A stretch of DNA of 32,970 nucleotides, taken from the NCBI GenBank assembly GCA_020431945.1, contig JAGQHH010000018.1, forward strand, positions 1-32,970, given 5' to 3'. Both the position numbers and the translations under genes were made by a program. The stretch is from Cyanobacteria bacterium HKST-UBA02. GTDB lineage: Bacteria; Cyanobacteriota; Vampirovibrionia; Obscuribacterales; Obscuribacteraceae. This document shows positions 16,416 to 23,988 of this stretch, one piece after another. Position 1 is the first letter of the stretch; each line of letters begins with the position of its first letter. Below the pieces are notes generated by a model. That model did no database searches and was not told the DNA's origin. It saw only the letters and a list, made by a program, of their open reading frames with translations.

Positions 16416-16850
16416 ATGGATGTCTGGAGATCGGCACTGGCCATGGTTATCTATCGCAACGGACAGGTAGAGGAAAGCGATGTGGACGGTCTCATCGAGC
16501 GCTATCGCGAAAAGAAGGGAATCTACCTGGACCGGGACATCTATTTGCAAGCCGTAGCTTCCGCCACCCGTCACTACCAGAAAAACGAGAGTCGTCTCTT
16601 CGTATGCACAGACAGTCGGTGCCTGGACCGCTCCTGGCTCTGCCCTTCCCGCCCCAATCTCACAGCCCTGGAAAGTGATCTCGATTGCCCCGTGGAGGCC
16701 ACGGGCTGCCACTGGGTCTGCGAGGAAGCACCGGTGGTGACTCTGAAGAAAGGAGGCAGCGCCTATCGCTTCGACGATTGCTCTTCCCAAGAAAGATGGG
16801 ACGAGGTCAAAGCAAAGCTAGCGCTGCTTCTCAAAGGCGAGACCGCTTGA
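16416..16850 (+). CDS. Small thioredoxin-like 2Fe-2S ferredoxin-type protein
   Basis: A 144-residue soluble protein. Residues 1-58 are helical and unassigned. Residues 60-142 resemble the thioredoxin-like 2Fe-2S fold: LFVCTDSRC (Cys64, Cys69) and, after about 30 residues, ATGCHWVCEEAPVV (Cys98, Cys102), followed by a GGSAYRF strand. The C-x(4)-C...C-x(3)-C-xxxP pattern is that of Shethna-type/NuoE-like domains. Cys76, Cys91 and Cys122 are extra. GGAGG lies 9 nt upstream and the gene is coupled to the PepSY gene. Inference: it passes electrons to or from the membrane protein. The cluster itself is predicted only from Cys spacing. Confidence 0.7.
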   Translation: MDVWRSALAMVIYRNGQVEESDVDGLIERYREKKGIYLDRDIYLQAVASATRHYQKNESRLFVCTDSRCLDRSWLCPSRPNLTALESDLDCPVEATGCHWVCEEAPVVTLKKGGSAYRFDDCSSQERWDEVKAKLALLLKGETA

Positions 16851-16911
16851 CAGCGCTAAGCTCGCGATTGTGTAAAGCATTCCACCGATTTCTTGACATC
16901 GAAAAATCTAT

Positions 16912-16939
16912 TTGACGCACTGAATCTTAGTGCTAGATT
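16912..16939 (+). promoter_or_regulatory. Candidate promoter of the class I aminotransferase
   Basis: TTGACG (16912-16917) and TAGATT (16934-16939) are 16 bp apart, about 155 bp before the start codon. The spacer contains the dyad GCACT-N7-AGTGC, which could be an operator. Confidence 0.5.
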
Positions 16940-17096
16940 GAGCCGATATTTTCATCTGATTGCTAACCATATTTGGTACCGAATCCAGTTCTATAAACCA
17001 GTACCTGCCTTTCCAGTCGTAGTTCGAATCCGCGGAGTCTGTCCGGTGATGTATTACGACTTGATTCCGAACCCATAACAAGGAGCGGTAAGCGCT

Positions 17097-18335
17097 ATGT
17101 CTTACATGGATCTGCGCGAAGCCGTCGCAAAAATCACGGCGCTTTTGTTCGGTCCCGCTGAACGAGACCCGATTTCCAGAAAAGCCCGGCTGATTCGAGA
17201 CTCGAACATCCGGGATGCTGCTCGAATGGTCGCCACGATGCCCGGTGTCATCAATATGGGCCAGGGACTGCCGGAATTCCCGGTGCCCCGGTTCCTCAAG
17301 GATGCCGCCATCGAAGCGATCAACGCTGATTTCAACCAGTACTCGAACACCTGGGGCTACCCGCAGCTCCGGAACGTCATCGCTACCAAGATGCGCCGTT
17401 TCAACCAGGTGTCCTGCGATCCCGAGGCCAATGTCACCGTCACCTGCGGAGCCAGCGAAGCCCTCAACGCATCTTTGCTCGCTATCGTCGATCCCGGTGA
17501 CGAAGTGATCGTCTTCGAGCCCTTCTACGAGAACTACCACCCGAACGCCATCCTGAGCAGCGCCAGACCTCGCTACGTCAAGCTCCACGCTCCCGACTGG
17601 ACCTTCGACGATCGAGAACTCGAAGCTGCCTTCAACCGGCGCACCAGAGCTATCCTGATCAATACGCCCCACAATCCCACCGGTCGCGTCTTCACCAGAG
17701 ACGAGCTGGAGAGAATCGGCGCTCTCTGCCGCAAATGGGGAGTCGTCGCGATCACCGACGAGATCTACGAGTACATGGTCTATGACGGGCTGAGACATAT
17801 CAGCATGGCAAGCCTTCCGGGCATGGAAGACCGCACAATCACAGTGTCCGGTCTCTCCAAGACCTTCGGGGTTACCGGCTGGCGTCTGGGCTATGTGGTG
17901 GCACCGGAGCCATATAGCTCGGCACTCAGGAGAGTACACGACTACCTCACCCTGGCAGCCCCTTCACCCCTGCAGATTGCTGCGGTGAGCGCCCTGAATC
18001 TTCCGGACTCGTACTACGACGAGATGCGAGCCAAGTATCAAGGCAACCGGGACCTCGTCATGGAAGCCGCTGCCGCTGCCGGCTTTCGATTCCGCAAGCC
18101 GGAAGGAACTTACTATCTCTTCACCGATGCATCGTCCCTGGGTTTCGAGGACGACCGCAAACTCTGGGAGTATCTCCTGCGCGAGTTCAACCTGGCGACG
18201 GTGGCAGGGTATTGCTTCTTCCGTCCGGGAGCGAAAACCAATAACATTCGCTTCTGTTATGCAAAGTCCCCGATCACCATCGAGAACGCCAGAAACCGGC
18301 TGCTTCAGGTGAATGAGCGGATCACAAAGCGTTGA
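17097..18335 (+). CDS. PLP-dependent class I/II aminotransferase
   Basis: A 412-residue fold-type-I aminotransferase of the aspartate/kynurenine-glutamine transaminase group. It shows INMGQGLPEFPVP near the start, Tyr in QYSNTWGYPQLR, NTPHNPTGR (Asn193), Asp221 in ITDEIYEYMVYD, Lys255 in SGLSKTFGVTGWRLGY, and a C-terminal NNIRFCYAK with the carboxylate-binding Arg. It exchanges an amino group between an amino acid and a keto acid in the cytosol; the preferred substrate cannot be told. AAGGAG lies 11 nt before the ATG. It has its own promoter and a strong terminator, so it is a single-gene unit at the edge of the PLP-rich block. It may serve that pathway or general metabolism. Confidence 0.93.
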   Translation: MSYMDLREAVAKITALLFGPAERDPISRKARLIRDSNIRDAARMVATMPGVINMGQGLPEFPVPRFLKDAAIEAINADFNQYSNTWGYPQLRNVIATKMRRFNQVSCDPEANVTVTCGASEALNASLLAIVDPGDEVIVFEPFYENYHPNAILSSARPRYVKLHAPDWTFDDRELEAAFNRRTRAILINTPHNPTGRVFTRDELERIGALCRKWGVVAITDEIYEYMVYDGLRHISMASLPGMEDRTITVSGLSKTFGVTGWRLGYVVAPEPYSSALRRVHDYLTLAAPSPLQIAAVSALNLPDSYYDEMRAKYQGNRDLVMEAAAAAGFRFRKPEGTYYLFTDASSLGFEDDRKLWEYLLREFNLATVAGYCFFRPGAKTNNIRFCYAKSPITIENARNRLLQVNERITKR

Positions 18336-18341
18336 CTTCGA

Positions 18342-18389
18342 GCCCGGTCACCCTGCCACAAACAGGACCTGACCGGGCTTCTTTTTTCT
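18342..18389 (+). terminator. Intrinsic terminator of the class I aminotransferase gene
   Basis: GCCCGGTCA (18342-18350) pairs with TGACCGGGC (18370-18378), followed by TTCTTTTTTCT. Confidence 0.92.
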
Positions 18390-18396
18390 GGCCTGA

Positions 18397-18413
18397 TCCT
18401 ATATGCCCTAGTA
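18397..18413. repeat. Terminator-associated 17-bp dyad, copy 2
   Basis: TCCTATATGCCCTAGTA fits the NNCTA-N7-TAGTA pattern, with the left half one base off. It begins about 8 bp after the T tract of the preceding plus-strand terminator and ends 4 bp before the stop of the next convergent gene. Confidence 0.45.
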
Positions 18414-18417
18414 TTTC

Positions 18418-18870
18418 CTATGGAGCCAGGTAAACTTGAATCCGAGGAGATTCGGCATTCTGATCTCTAGCATCAATGCATATGGAAATTCCCTCCTGAA
18501 ACGGCAATTCGTTGGGGGGCTGATTCACGAAAATCTTCTCGATGAGCTTCTGCAAATCCCGGTCCGTCTCTTTTACTCCTGTTCCATCCTTGATCCGAAT
18601 CTCAGTAACTCGGTTGCCAGTCACTCTTGCAGAAACCAGAACCAGGTGACCCTTCAGTTTGTAGACCATTTGCGGGAAATTGGCTTGCTGGCCGATTCGG
18701 GTGCTTATGCTCGCGAACCAGGGCTTTAAACTTCGTTTTTTCTGAGTTCTAGCAGGATTCCAGGTATTCACCGACTCTCCATCTGCGTGGAATCGAAACC
18801 CTTGAGCGTCGGCCCCGCGATTACTAAACATAGTCATAGCAATAAGAGAGCAGACCGCCAGATGTTTCAT
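18418..18870 (-). CDS. Secreted protein with a TonB-C-terminal-like domain
   Basis: A 150-residue protein. The first 22 residues form a signal peptide (short basic start, LAVCSLIAMTMF core, ADA cleavage context). From about residue 50 the pattern WFASISTRI...NFPQM, then a hydrophobic strand, VTEIRIKDGTG and NELPFQEG, resembles the TonB/TolA C-terminal fold, which follows W...V...G.V..V.V...SG....P.LP. Proteins of this type without a membrane anchor are common as uncharacterised periplasmic proteins. GGGAG lies 8 nt before the ATG. It converges with the class I aminotransferase gene. Domain call by pattern only. Confidence 0.65.
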   Translation of the reverse strand: MKHLAVCSLIAMTMFSNRGADAQGFRFHADGESVNTWNPARTQKKRSLKPWFASISTRIGQQANFPQMVYKLKGHLVLVSARVTGNRVTEIRIKDGTGVKETDRDLQKLIEKIFVNQPPNELPFQEGISICIDARDQNAESPRIQVYLAP

Positions 18871-19246
18871 GTCGCGTTCTCCCAGTAAGTGTATTTCAAC
18901 AATAATCCAAGAGCACGAATTGACCAGAGAAAGAATCCCGAAAGCAGGGGGAAATTCCCAATTATCCGTCTAGAACAGTTCTAACTTAGAGGCTATTTAG
19001 ACTCTCTTTCCGAATCGATATCAGAGCGCAGAAAGAGTGACGGAGTAGCTCAGCAAGGCAGGGACGGGGATCCGGACCTTGGATATTGAATCTTCTCGAC
19101 CCGAAAGAGCTCATTGCATGAGGGGCTTTCATCTGTCAGAACATGGTGTTCTCTCGATTTGCTCATTGAAAACAAGGAAGTCCCACCCCCTTATTGAGCC
19201 AGCCACAAGCAAAAGGATTCTACTAACTCCGGAAGGAGAACATACC
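18871..19246. other. Intergenic region, no gene recognised
   Basis: An open frame from 19079 runs into the membrane-protein gene, but its first 56 codons look non-coding. A GACGGAGTAGCTCAG string near 19038-19052 mimics a tRNA D-arm, with no T-arm or acceptor partner. Promoters for the divergent genes on either side should lie here. Confidence 0.45.
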
Positions 19247-19456
19247 ATGCTGCTTTTCTGTCTCTATGCCGGCCTGATTATCTCGATCCTGGCCTTTGCC
19301 ACCACCGAGAAGGTCGCATCCCTGATCGCTCCCAGGAAGGAAGGCTTCAGCGCCATTCCCCGCACCATCGCCTCGATGTTCTGGCTCCTCTTCGGACCGT
19401 TCATCTCCCTGGCCAGCATCCTTATCTTCCTGCTTTTCATCGCTCTCAAGAGCTGA
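19247..19456 (+). CDS. Small two-helix membrane protein of unknown function
   Basis: A 69-residue protein. The ATG at 19247 is preceded at 8 nt by GGAAGGAG, which settles the start over an upstream in-frame ATG at 19079. Two hydrophobic helices (about 2-20 and 43-66) flank a polar loop, KVASLIAPRKEGFSAIPRT. The tail ends ALKS. No family is recognised. The next small gene begins 36 bp downstream and shares the terminator at 19717, so the two form a miniature operon. Confidence 0.75.
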   Translation: MLLFCLYAGLIISILAFATTEKVASLIAPRKEGFSAIPRTIASMFWLLFGPFISLASILIFLLFIALKS

Positions 19457-19492
19457 TGCCAATTCACCCCGAGTTACCGGAAAGAAAAGACC

Positions 19493-19708
19493 ATGAAAAA
19501 GAAAGAAAAAGAGCCGGTGCACAAACCAGTCCCCTCCCCGGGACCCCTGTTTACCCTGGATTTCGGCGGCTCTCTGGGCGCCTCATCCGGCGGCTGTCAC
19601 TGCTCCTGTCAGGGCCAATCCGAACAGAAGAGCGGCTTCGACAATACCCCCAGGGTTCCACATGACCCCTTCAAGATGAAGCCCCCGGAATATCCGTCGC
19701 TCTTCTGA
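19493..19708 (+). CDS. Small Cys- and Gly-containing peptide of unknown function
   Basis: A 71-residue peptide with a Lys-rich start (MKKKEKEPVHK), a Gly/Ser-rich centre holding three Cys with one His (GGCHCSCQG, residues 33-41) and a Pro-rich tail. GGAAAG precedes the ATG. The C-H-C-x-C centre could bind metal, or the peptide could be a ribosomal precursor peptide, but no maturation enzyme is present in the window. It is paired with the small membrane protein upstream and ends 8 bp before a strong terminator, which supports it as a real gene. Confidence 0.6.
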   Translation: MKKKEKEPVHKPVPSPGPLFTLDFGGSLGASSGGCHCSCQGQSEQKSGFDNTPRVPHDPFKMKPPEYPSLF

Positions 19709-19716
19709 GCCTTTCC

Positions 19717-19755
19717 GAACGGCAGGCGATCGAGGCCTGCCGTTCTTCTTTTCAA
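19717..19755 (+). terminator. Intrinsic terminator of the small-protein operon
   Basis: GAACGGCAGGC (19717-19727) pairs with GCCTGCCGTTC (19735-19745), followed by TTCTTTTC. Confidence 0.92.
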
Positions 19756-19764
19756 AATGCTTTC

Positions 19765-19781
19765 TACTACTCTTTTTCGTA
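19765..19781. repeat. Terminator-associated 17-bp dyad, copy 3 (degenerate)
   Basis: TACTACTCTTTTTCGTA keeps the left TACTA, the spacing and the TATTCTC-type right flank, but the right half is TCGTA instead of TAGTA. It begins 10 bp after a terminator T tract. Confidence 0.35.
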
Positions 19782-19857
19782 TATTCTCATATACGTCAAA
19801 TTAACAATGCCGGCCCTAGAGTTCTATCAACCCTCGTTTCTATCTGGAGTACAGCCA

Positions 19858-20094
19858 ATGTTCAACATCGAACTAGAAGGATTCAGCCCCTCGGAAAGGA
19901 GAGAAGCCCAATTCATGCTCGGAGCCTTCAATATGCTCGAAGAAATGAATATGGGCTTTTTCAAAAAGGCCTGGACCGGCTGGCCGGAGGACGGCTCGGC
20001 TCCCAGGGACGGACGTACCGATAAGGAAATTCAGAATGTGCTCGACATGACTCTTGCATACGGATTCGGCGACCTCTACGGAAAACCTCGCTAG
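19858..20094 (+). CDS. Small acidic protein of unknown function
   Basis: A 78-residue soluble protein beginning MFNIELEGFSPSERREAQ. TGGAG at 9 nt supports the ATG at 19858 rather than an in-frame ATG at 19807. It is mostly helical, with Met-rich stretches (MLGAFNMLEEMNMGFF) and a conserved-looking end, LAYGFGDLYGKPR. No family recognised. It lies 67 bp before the kinase gene on the same strand. Confidence 0.65.
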   Translation: MFNIELEGFSPSERREAQFMLGAFNMLEEMNMGFFKKAWTGWPEDGSAPRDGRTDKEIQNVLDMTLAYGFGDLYGKPR

Positions 20095-20161
20095 AAGCTC
20101 CGCTTGGACGGATACTCTCGAGGGTATCTAGGGGGTAGATCTTCAGATAGAGGCCATATCG

Positions 20162-22135
20162 ATGGAGTCCGACTCGATCTGCCCGACTTGCAAGAAGCGA
20201 ATCAGCGACGACCGGGAAACAGCCTCGCTTACCCAGTGGATCTTCAACCAGGAATATTGCACCTGTCGAAGACACAGCTCCCACTCGAAACTTGAAATCA
20301 CTACGGAGCAGGCAAGTGTCAAACACGACCTGCCCATCTGCGGCAATTGCAATCGGACGATAGGAGCTACGGACGGATCTCTGACCCAGTGGATCTTCCA
20401 AGCGCATTCCTGCAACTGTCCTACCCCTCACCCCATACACGGACAGCTCCAATATCTCGACCCGGAATCCCTGCCTGGCTGGGATCGCGATATCGAGCGC
20501 TATCTACCGCTCCGCTGCCTGGGCGAAGGGGCGGGCGGCTCAGTATTCCTCTGCCGGGATGCTGTTCTCGACCGGCCCGTGGCGGTCAAGATTGCAAGAC
20601 AGATGACCGAGCACCGAATCGTCTCTTTTCAAAACGAGGCCCGAGCCCTTTCGCGTCTCGAGAATCCCTATACAGTCCGGGTCCTGGACTTCGGTGTCAC
20701 CGCCAAAGGCGTCCCTTTCGTAGTAATGGACTATGTAGACGGCGAAAATCTAGCCACCTGGCTCGAGTCCGGGAACAGGCTAGACGAGCCAAATGCAGTT
20801 AGACTTGTCCGACGCCTCTGCCAGGCCCTCGACCAAGCTCACCAGGCCTCGGTCCCGCATCGTGATCTCAAACCGGACAACATAATTATCATCCCGGGTG
20901 ATGGCACCGACCCGGAGCCGGTCCTGATCGACTTCGGTCTGGCTGAGACGGGATTTAATGGAGACGGCATTCGCCAGGATAGCGCCATCATCGGTAGTGC
21001 GAGCTACATGCCCCCTGAAACCGTCAGAGAATCACTTTACGACGAGATCTCCGAAGTCTACTCGCTCGGCTGTATTCTTTTCGAGGTGCTCACCGGTAAA
21101 GTGGCTTTTCTGGGTGAGAGCATGGTGGAGACCCTGGGCATGCACGAGAATCCTGCTCCCGGACTGACTGAGGCCTGCCCGGAAAGCACTTTCAGTCCGG
21201 AGATGGAGACAGTTGTTGCCCGGGCGATGGAACCGGACAGAGCAAAACGATACCAGACACCAGGCGAGCTGGCCGATGCGATGCGAGATATTTGCCTTAC
21301 CAGCTCCGAGCCTTTGCAGCCATCGGCATCCGGAACGAAACAGGGACCGGGGGAGAAGACTGCCGGCATTATCCTTATCGCCTCGGCCATTCTTCTATTC
21401 GGTTGCATTGCCGGGCTGTCCGCACTATTGCTCAGTCCGGACAGCCGCGAATCAGCCGCGGGTGAAGGATCGCTCGAGAAACCCAAAAGACCCGGGACCA
21501 GCCTGAAAGAGTTGTCTGATGCCATAATCAAGACCGATGAGAAAGCAACTAACGCAGCCGCACCTGAATTCAGCGAGCAAGCCGAGCCCAGGGCCCTGGT
21601 GAGAACCGCCCGGGAGTTGCAGGCAGCCGGTCGCCATCCTCAGGCAGCGGAGCTCTACAGGAGAGCCCTGGCGATATGTGACGGCAAGAACGGGAACAGA
21701 ATCGTCATTCTTGCCGGCCTCGGTGATGCTCTCTACAAATCCGGCGATATGGACGGCGCCCTGGATTGCTTTGCTCGAGCGACGAGCTCCCGGGCCGAGA
21801 GCAGCGAGGAAGTTACCGCTCAGGTCCTTGCCTGGAGGGTCCGTGCCCGGATCCACAGACTTCATGAAGAACCGGAAAAGGCCCTTTCCGACATGAACCG
21901 GGTCCTGGAGACTGGCGGCACCGACGGTGCTTATCAGGAGCGTGCCGACATATACAAATCTCTCGGTCGTTATGAGGAAGCAGTCGAAGACCTCACGGAA
22001 GCCATAAGACGCCGCCGGGACGATCCTGACTCCGGTCATTTCTATTTCGAGCGAGCCTCGCTTTATCGACTGATGGGGAACGAAGAAGCCGCCAGAAAGG
22101 ACCTGGAAAAGGGGAAGAGTATCAGCGCTCTCTGA
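20162..22135 (+). CDS. Membrane Ser/Thr protein kinase with twin Cys modules and TPRs
   Basis: A 657-residue Hanks-type kinase. Two N-terminal copies of a Cys module come first: C7xxC10...SLTQWIF...C33xC35 and C60xxC63...SLTQWIF...C84xC86, likely zinc-binding. The kinase domain spans about 113-380: GEGAGGSVF glycine loop, Lys143 (VAVKIA), HRDLKPDN (Asp235), DFGLAE (257-262), then SASYMPPE. All catalytic residues are present, so it should be active. One membrane helix (401-424) puts the kinase in the cytosol and the C-terminal TPR-like repeats (about 475-650) outside it. TPRs there would sense or bind partners across the membrane. A GAGG site lies 9 nt before the ATG. The repeated SLTQWIF module recalls kinases of Obscuribacter-type genomes, though this is recollection, not a search. 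Confidence 0.92.
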   Translation: MESDSICPTCKKRISDDRETASLTQWIFNQEYCTCRRHSSHSKLEITTEQASVKHDLPICGNCNRTIGATDGSLTQWIFQAHSCNCPTPHPIHGQLQYLDPESLPGWDRDIERYLPLRCLGEGAGGSVFLCRDAVLDRPVAVKIARQMTEHRIVSFQNEARALSRLENPYTVRVLDFGVTAKGVPFVVMDYVDGENLATWLESGNRLDEPNAVRLVRRLCQALDQAHQASVPHRDLKPDNIIIIPGDGTDPEPVLIDFGLAETGFNGDGIRQDSAIIGSASYMPPETVRESLYDEISEVYSLGCILFEVLTGKVAFLGESMVETLGMHENPAPGLTEACPESTFSPEMETVVARAMEPDRAKRYQTPGELADAMRDICLTSSEPLQPSASGTKQGPGEKTAGIILIASAILLFGCIAGLSALLLSPDSRESAAGEGSLEKPKRPGTSLKELSDAIIKTDEKATNAAAPEFSEQAEPRALVRTARELQAAGRHPQAAELYRRALAICDGKNGNRIVILAGLGDALYKSGDMDGALDCFARATSSRAESSEEVTAQVLAWRVRARIHRLHEEPEKALSDMNRVLETGGTDGAYQERADIYKSLGRYEEAVEDLTEAIRRRRDDPDSGHFYFERASLYRLMGNEEAARKDLEKGKSISAL

Positions 22136-22149
22136 CGCCCCCGGTCGGG

Positions 22150-22155
22150 TATACT
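22150..22155 (+). promoter_or_regulatory. -10 box suggesting a leaderless histidine kinase transcript
   Basis: TATACT ends 7 bp before the ATG at 22163 and there is no Shine-Dalgarno site. A transcript starting from this box would begin at or next to the start codon. No clear -35 box is visible. Confidence 0.4.
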
Positions 22156-22162
22156 CAACACC

Positions 22163-23257
22163 ATGAAAGAAGAGAATGTCGCCGACGTCCACCTGCTGAG
22201 CCTCATCCAGAGCCTGGAGAAAGAGATCGAGCTCAGCCAGGAGAAGACTCGTTTGATTCTTTCCTCCCTGCCTCTCGCCCTGGTCCTGGTCAAAGACGGT
22301 GCAGCCATAGACGTGGTCAATCGTGTTGTCCAGGAGATGTTCGGCTACTCTCGCAAAGACCTCTACGGAAAATCCATCAGCCTGCTCTTCCCGGATCTCG
22401 ACACTGCCGCCATCCCTGCCTCCTGCGAGACCATGGCCAGGCGAGCCAATGGCGAGCGTTTCGCTACCCAGGTTTCCACGGTTACTATGACCACTCCTGA
22501 TGGCGACAGGCTATTCATCTTCGCCAACGACATCTCCAAGCGCTATGAGCTCGAGCAGATCAAGCGCGATTTCATCGCCATGGTCAGTCACGATCTTCGC
22601 TCACCCCTGATGAGCATCTCGGGAACCCTGGAGCTGAGCCGCTCAGGTAAGCTCGGCGAGCTTTCCGCCCTCGGCAACGAGTTGATGGAGCAAGCCGAGA
22701 AAAGCCTCAATCGTGTCCTCGATATGATCGCCCAGCTCATCGAGGTTGAAAAACTGGAAGGCCAAAACGCCCTTCTCGACATTCAGGTCAACAACCTGTC
22801 TTTCACCCTCAAAGAAGCCACCGCCGATGTCGAGCGGTTGGCCGAGCAGAAGCGTATAAGCATCGAATCTCGCTTTCCGGACAGTGTCTACGCCGCTTAC
22901 GACAACGACAAGATCCACCGCATCCTGGTCAATCTCCTTGCCAATGCCATCAAATTCTCACCGGAGGAAAGCGTGATCACCGTCGAGCACAGGGCTGACT
23001 CCGCCTGTCACGAGGTGGTGGTCAGAGACTGCGGGCGCGGGGTGCCGCCGGAAGAGCGAGAGCGCATCTTCAGCAAATATGCCCAGGTCTTCCGCTCGGA
23101 TAGTCGCCAGGAAGGCGGCACCGGCCTCGGTCTTGCTATTTGCAAGACCCTTGTGGAAGCTCACGGCGGAGCCATAGGGGTAGGCGAAGGCACCGGAGGC
23201 AGGGGATCGGCGTTCTGGTTTACTTTGCCACTGCGGTCTGAGAATCAGGAGTCCTGA
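22163..23257 (+). CDS. Soluble PAS-domain sensor histidine kinase
   Basis: A 364-residue kinase with no membrane helix. A short coiled coil (10-30) leads into a PAS domain (about 28-130; VVQEMFGYSRKDLYGKS). The HisKA box follows, with phospho-acceptor His143 in AMVSHDLRSPL. The ATPase domain has the N box (HRILVNLLANAIKF), G1 (VRDCGRGVP), F (RIFSKYAQVF) and G2 (GGTGLGLAIC). All catalytic boxes are intact. It therefore senses a cytosolic signal. It converges with an OmpR-type regulator gene whose end overlaps by 13 bp, and the two are probably partners. Confidence 0.93.
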   Translation: MKEENVADVHLLSLIQSLEKEIELSQEKTRLILSSLPLALVLVKDGAAIDVVNRVVQEMFGYSRKDLYGKSISLLFPDLDTAAIPASCETMARRANGERFATQVSTVTMTTPDGDRLFIFANDISKRYELEQIKRDFIAMVSHDLRSPLMSISGTLELSRSGKLGELSALGNELMEQAEKSLNRVLDMIAQLIEVEKLEGQNALLDIQVNNLSFTLKEATADVERLAEQKRISIESRFPDSVYAAYDNDKIHRILVNLLANAIKFSPEESVITVEHRADSACHEVVVRDCGRGVPPEERERIFSKYAQVFRSDSRQEGGTGLGLAICKTLVEAHGGAIGVGEGTGGRGSAFWFTLPLRSENQES

Positions 23258-23922
23258 CTGGTGAGGACATAGCCGTGACCACGACGGTTCTTGATCGAGA
23301 ACTCCACCGGCTCTACAAAGACCTTATTGCGCAGACGATTGATATAGACCCTGACGATATCCGGTGAAGCTTCCGAGTCATTCTGCCAGACCCGCTGCAT
23401 TATCGCTTCCTGGGTGAATGTCTTATCCTGATTCTTCATGAAGAATTCGAGCAGGGCGAGCTCTTTCGGAGTGAGGTCGATACCCTCACCACCCCTGGTG
23501 ACTTTCGCACTGGCGAGATTGAGCTGGATTTCTCCTGCCGAGAGGACCTCGGACTGAATTGAGGGAGGCCGGCGCAGAAGCGACTTGACTCTCGACTCGA
23601 GCTCTTTGAAATGAAACGGCTTGGTAAGGTAATCATCAGCGCCTAAATCGAGCAGATCGACCTTGCTGCTGATCTCGTTGCGGCCTGAAAGGACGAGGAT
23701 AGGAGTGGCCAGACCCCGGGACCTGCATGTCTCGACCAGGGTCCGGCCGTCTCCGTCAGGCAATCCGAGATCGATAACCATGATGTCGTAAGAGCCAAGA
23801 TCGAGCCGGGACAGGGCACCACCGAGATCCGAGGCGAGCTCCACCACATGCTGGGGCGCAAACCAGGCACTGCACATTTTCTGAATTTCCTGATCGTCAT
23901 CGACGAATAGAATTTTAGCCAT
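23245..23922 (-). CDS. OmpR-family response regulator
   Basis: A 225-residue regulator. The receiver domain (1-115) has the acidic pair Asp8/Asp9, phospho-acceptor Asp51 in VIDLGLPDGDG, Ser79 and Lys101 in YLTKPF. A winged-helix DNA-binding domain (about 128-222) holds LTPKELALLEFFMKN, VRVYINRLRNKV and the wing RRGHGYVL. The start has no strong SD; AGG abuts the ATG. It lies tail to tail with the soluble PAS kinase gene, an unusual arrangement for a two-component pair. A 17-bp dyad lies about 70 bp upstream of the start. Confidence 0.95.
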   Translation of the reverse strand: MAKILFVDDDQEIQKMCSAWFAPQHVVELASDLGGALSRLDLGSYDIMVIDLGLPDGDGRTLVETCRSRGLATPILVLSGRNEISSKVDLLDLGADDYLTKPFHFKELESRVKSLLRRPPSIQSEVLSAGEIQLNLASAKVTRGGEGIDLTPKELALLEFFMKNQDKTFTQEAIMQRVWQNDSEASPDIVRVYINRLRNKVFVEPVEFSIKNRRGHGYVLTSQDS

Positions 23923-23988
23923 CCTGCATGCTCAGCCGGGAAAGCCTAAATATACCATTCTCGATTTTGTCCGGGTTTCTCGAAATTA

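Noticed and set aside
16908..17939. Minus-strand open frame (343 codons) opposite the class I aminotransferase
   Set aside because: Antisense to a gene with all catalytic motifs, with no ribosome site and no family resemblance.
18831..18842. ACTA-N4-TAGT dyad inside the secreted-protein gene
   Set aside because: The spacing differs from the 17-bp dyad (N4 rather than N7), it lies inside a signal-peptide coding region and no terminator is nearby.
19036..19080. tRNA-like string GACGGAGTAGCTCAG
   Set aside because: Only a D-arm-like segment is present. No anticodon arm, TTCGA-type T-arm or pairing acceptor stem follows.
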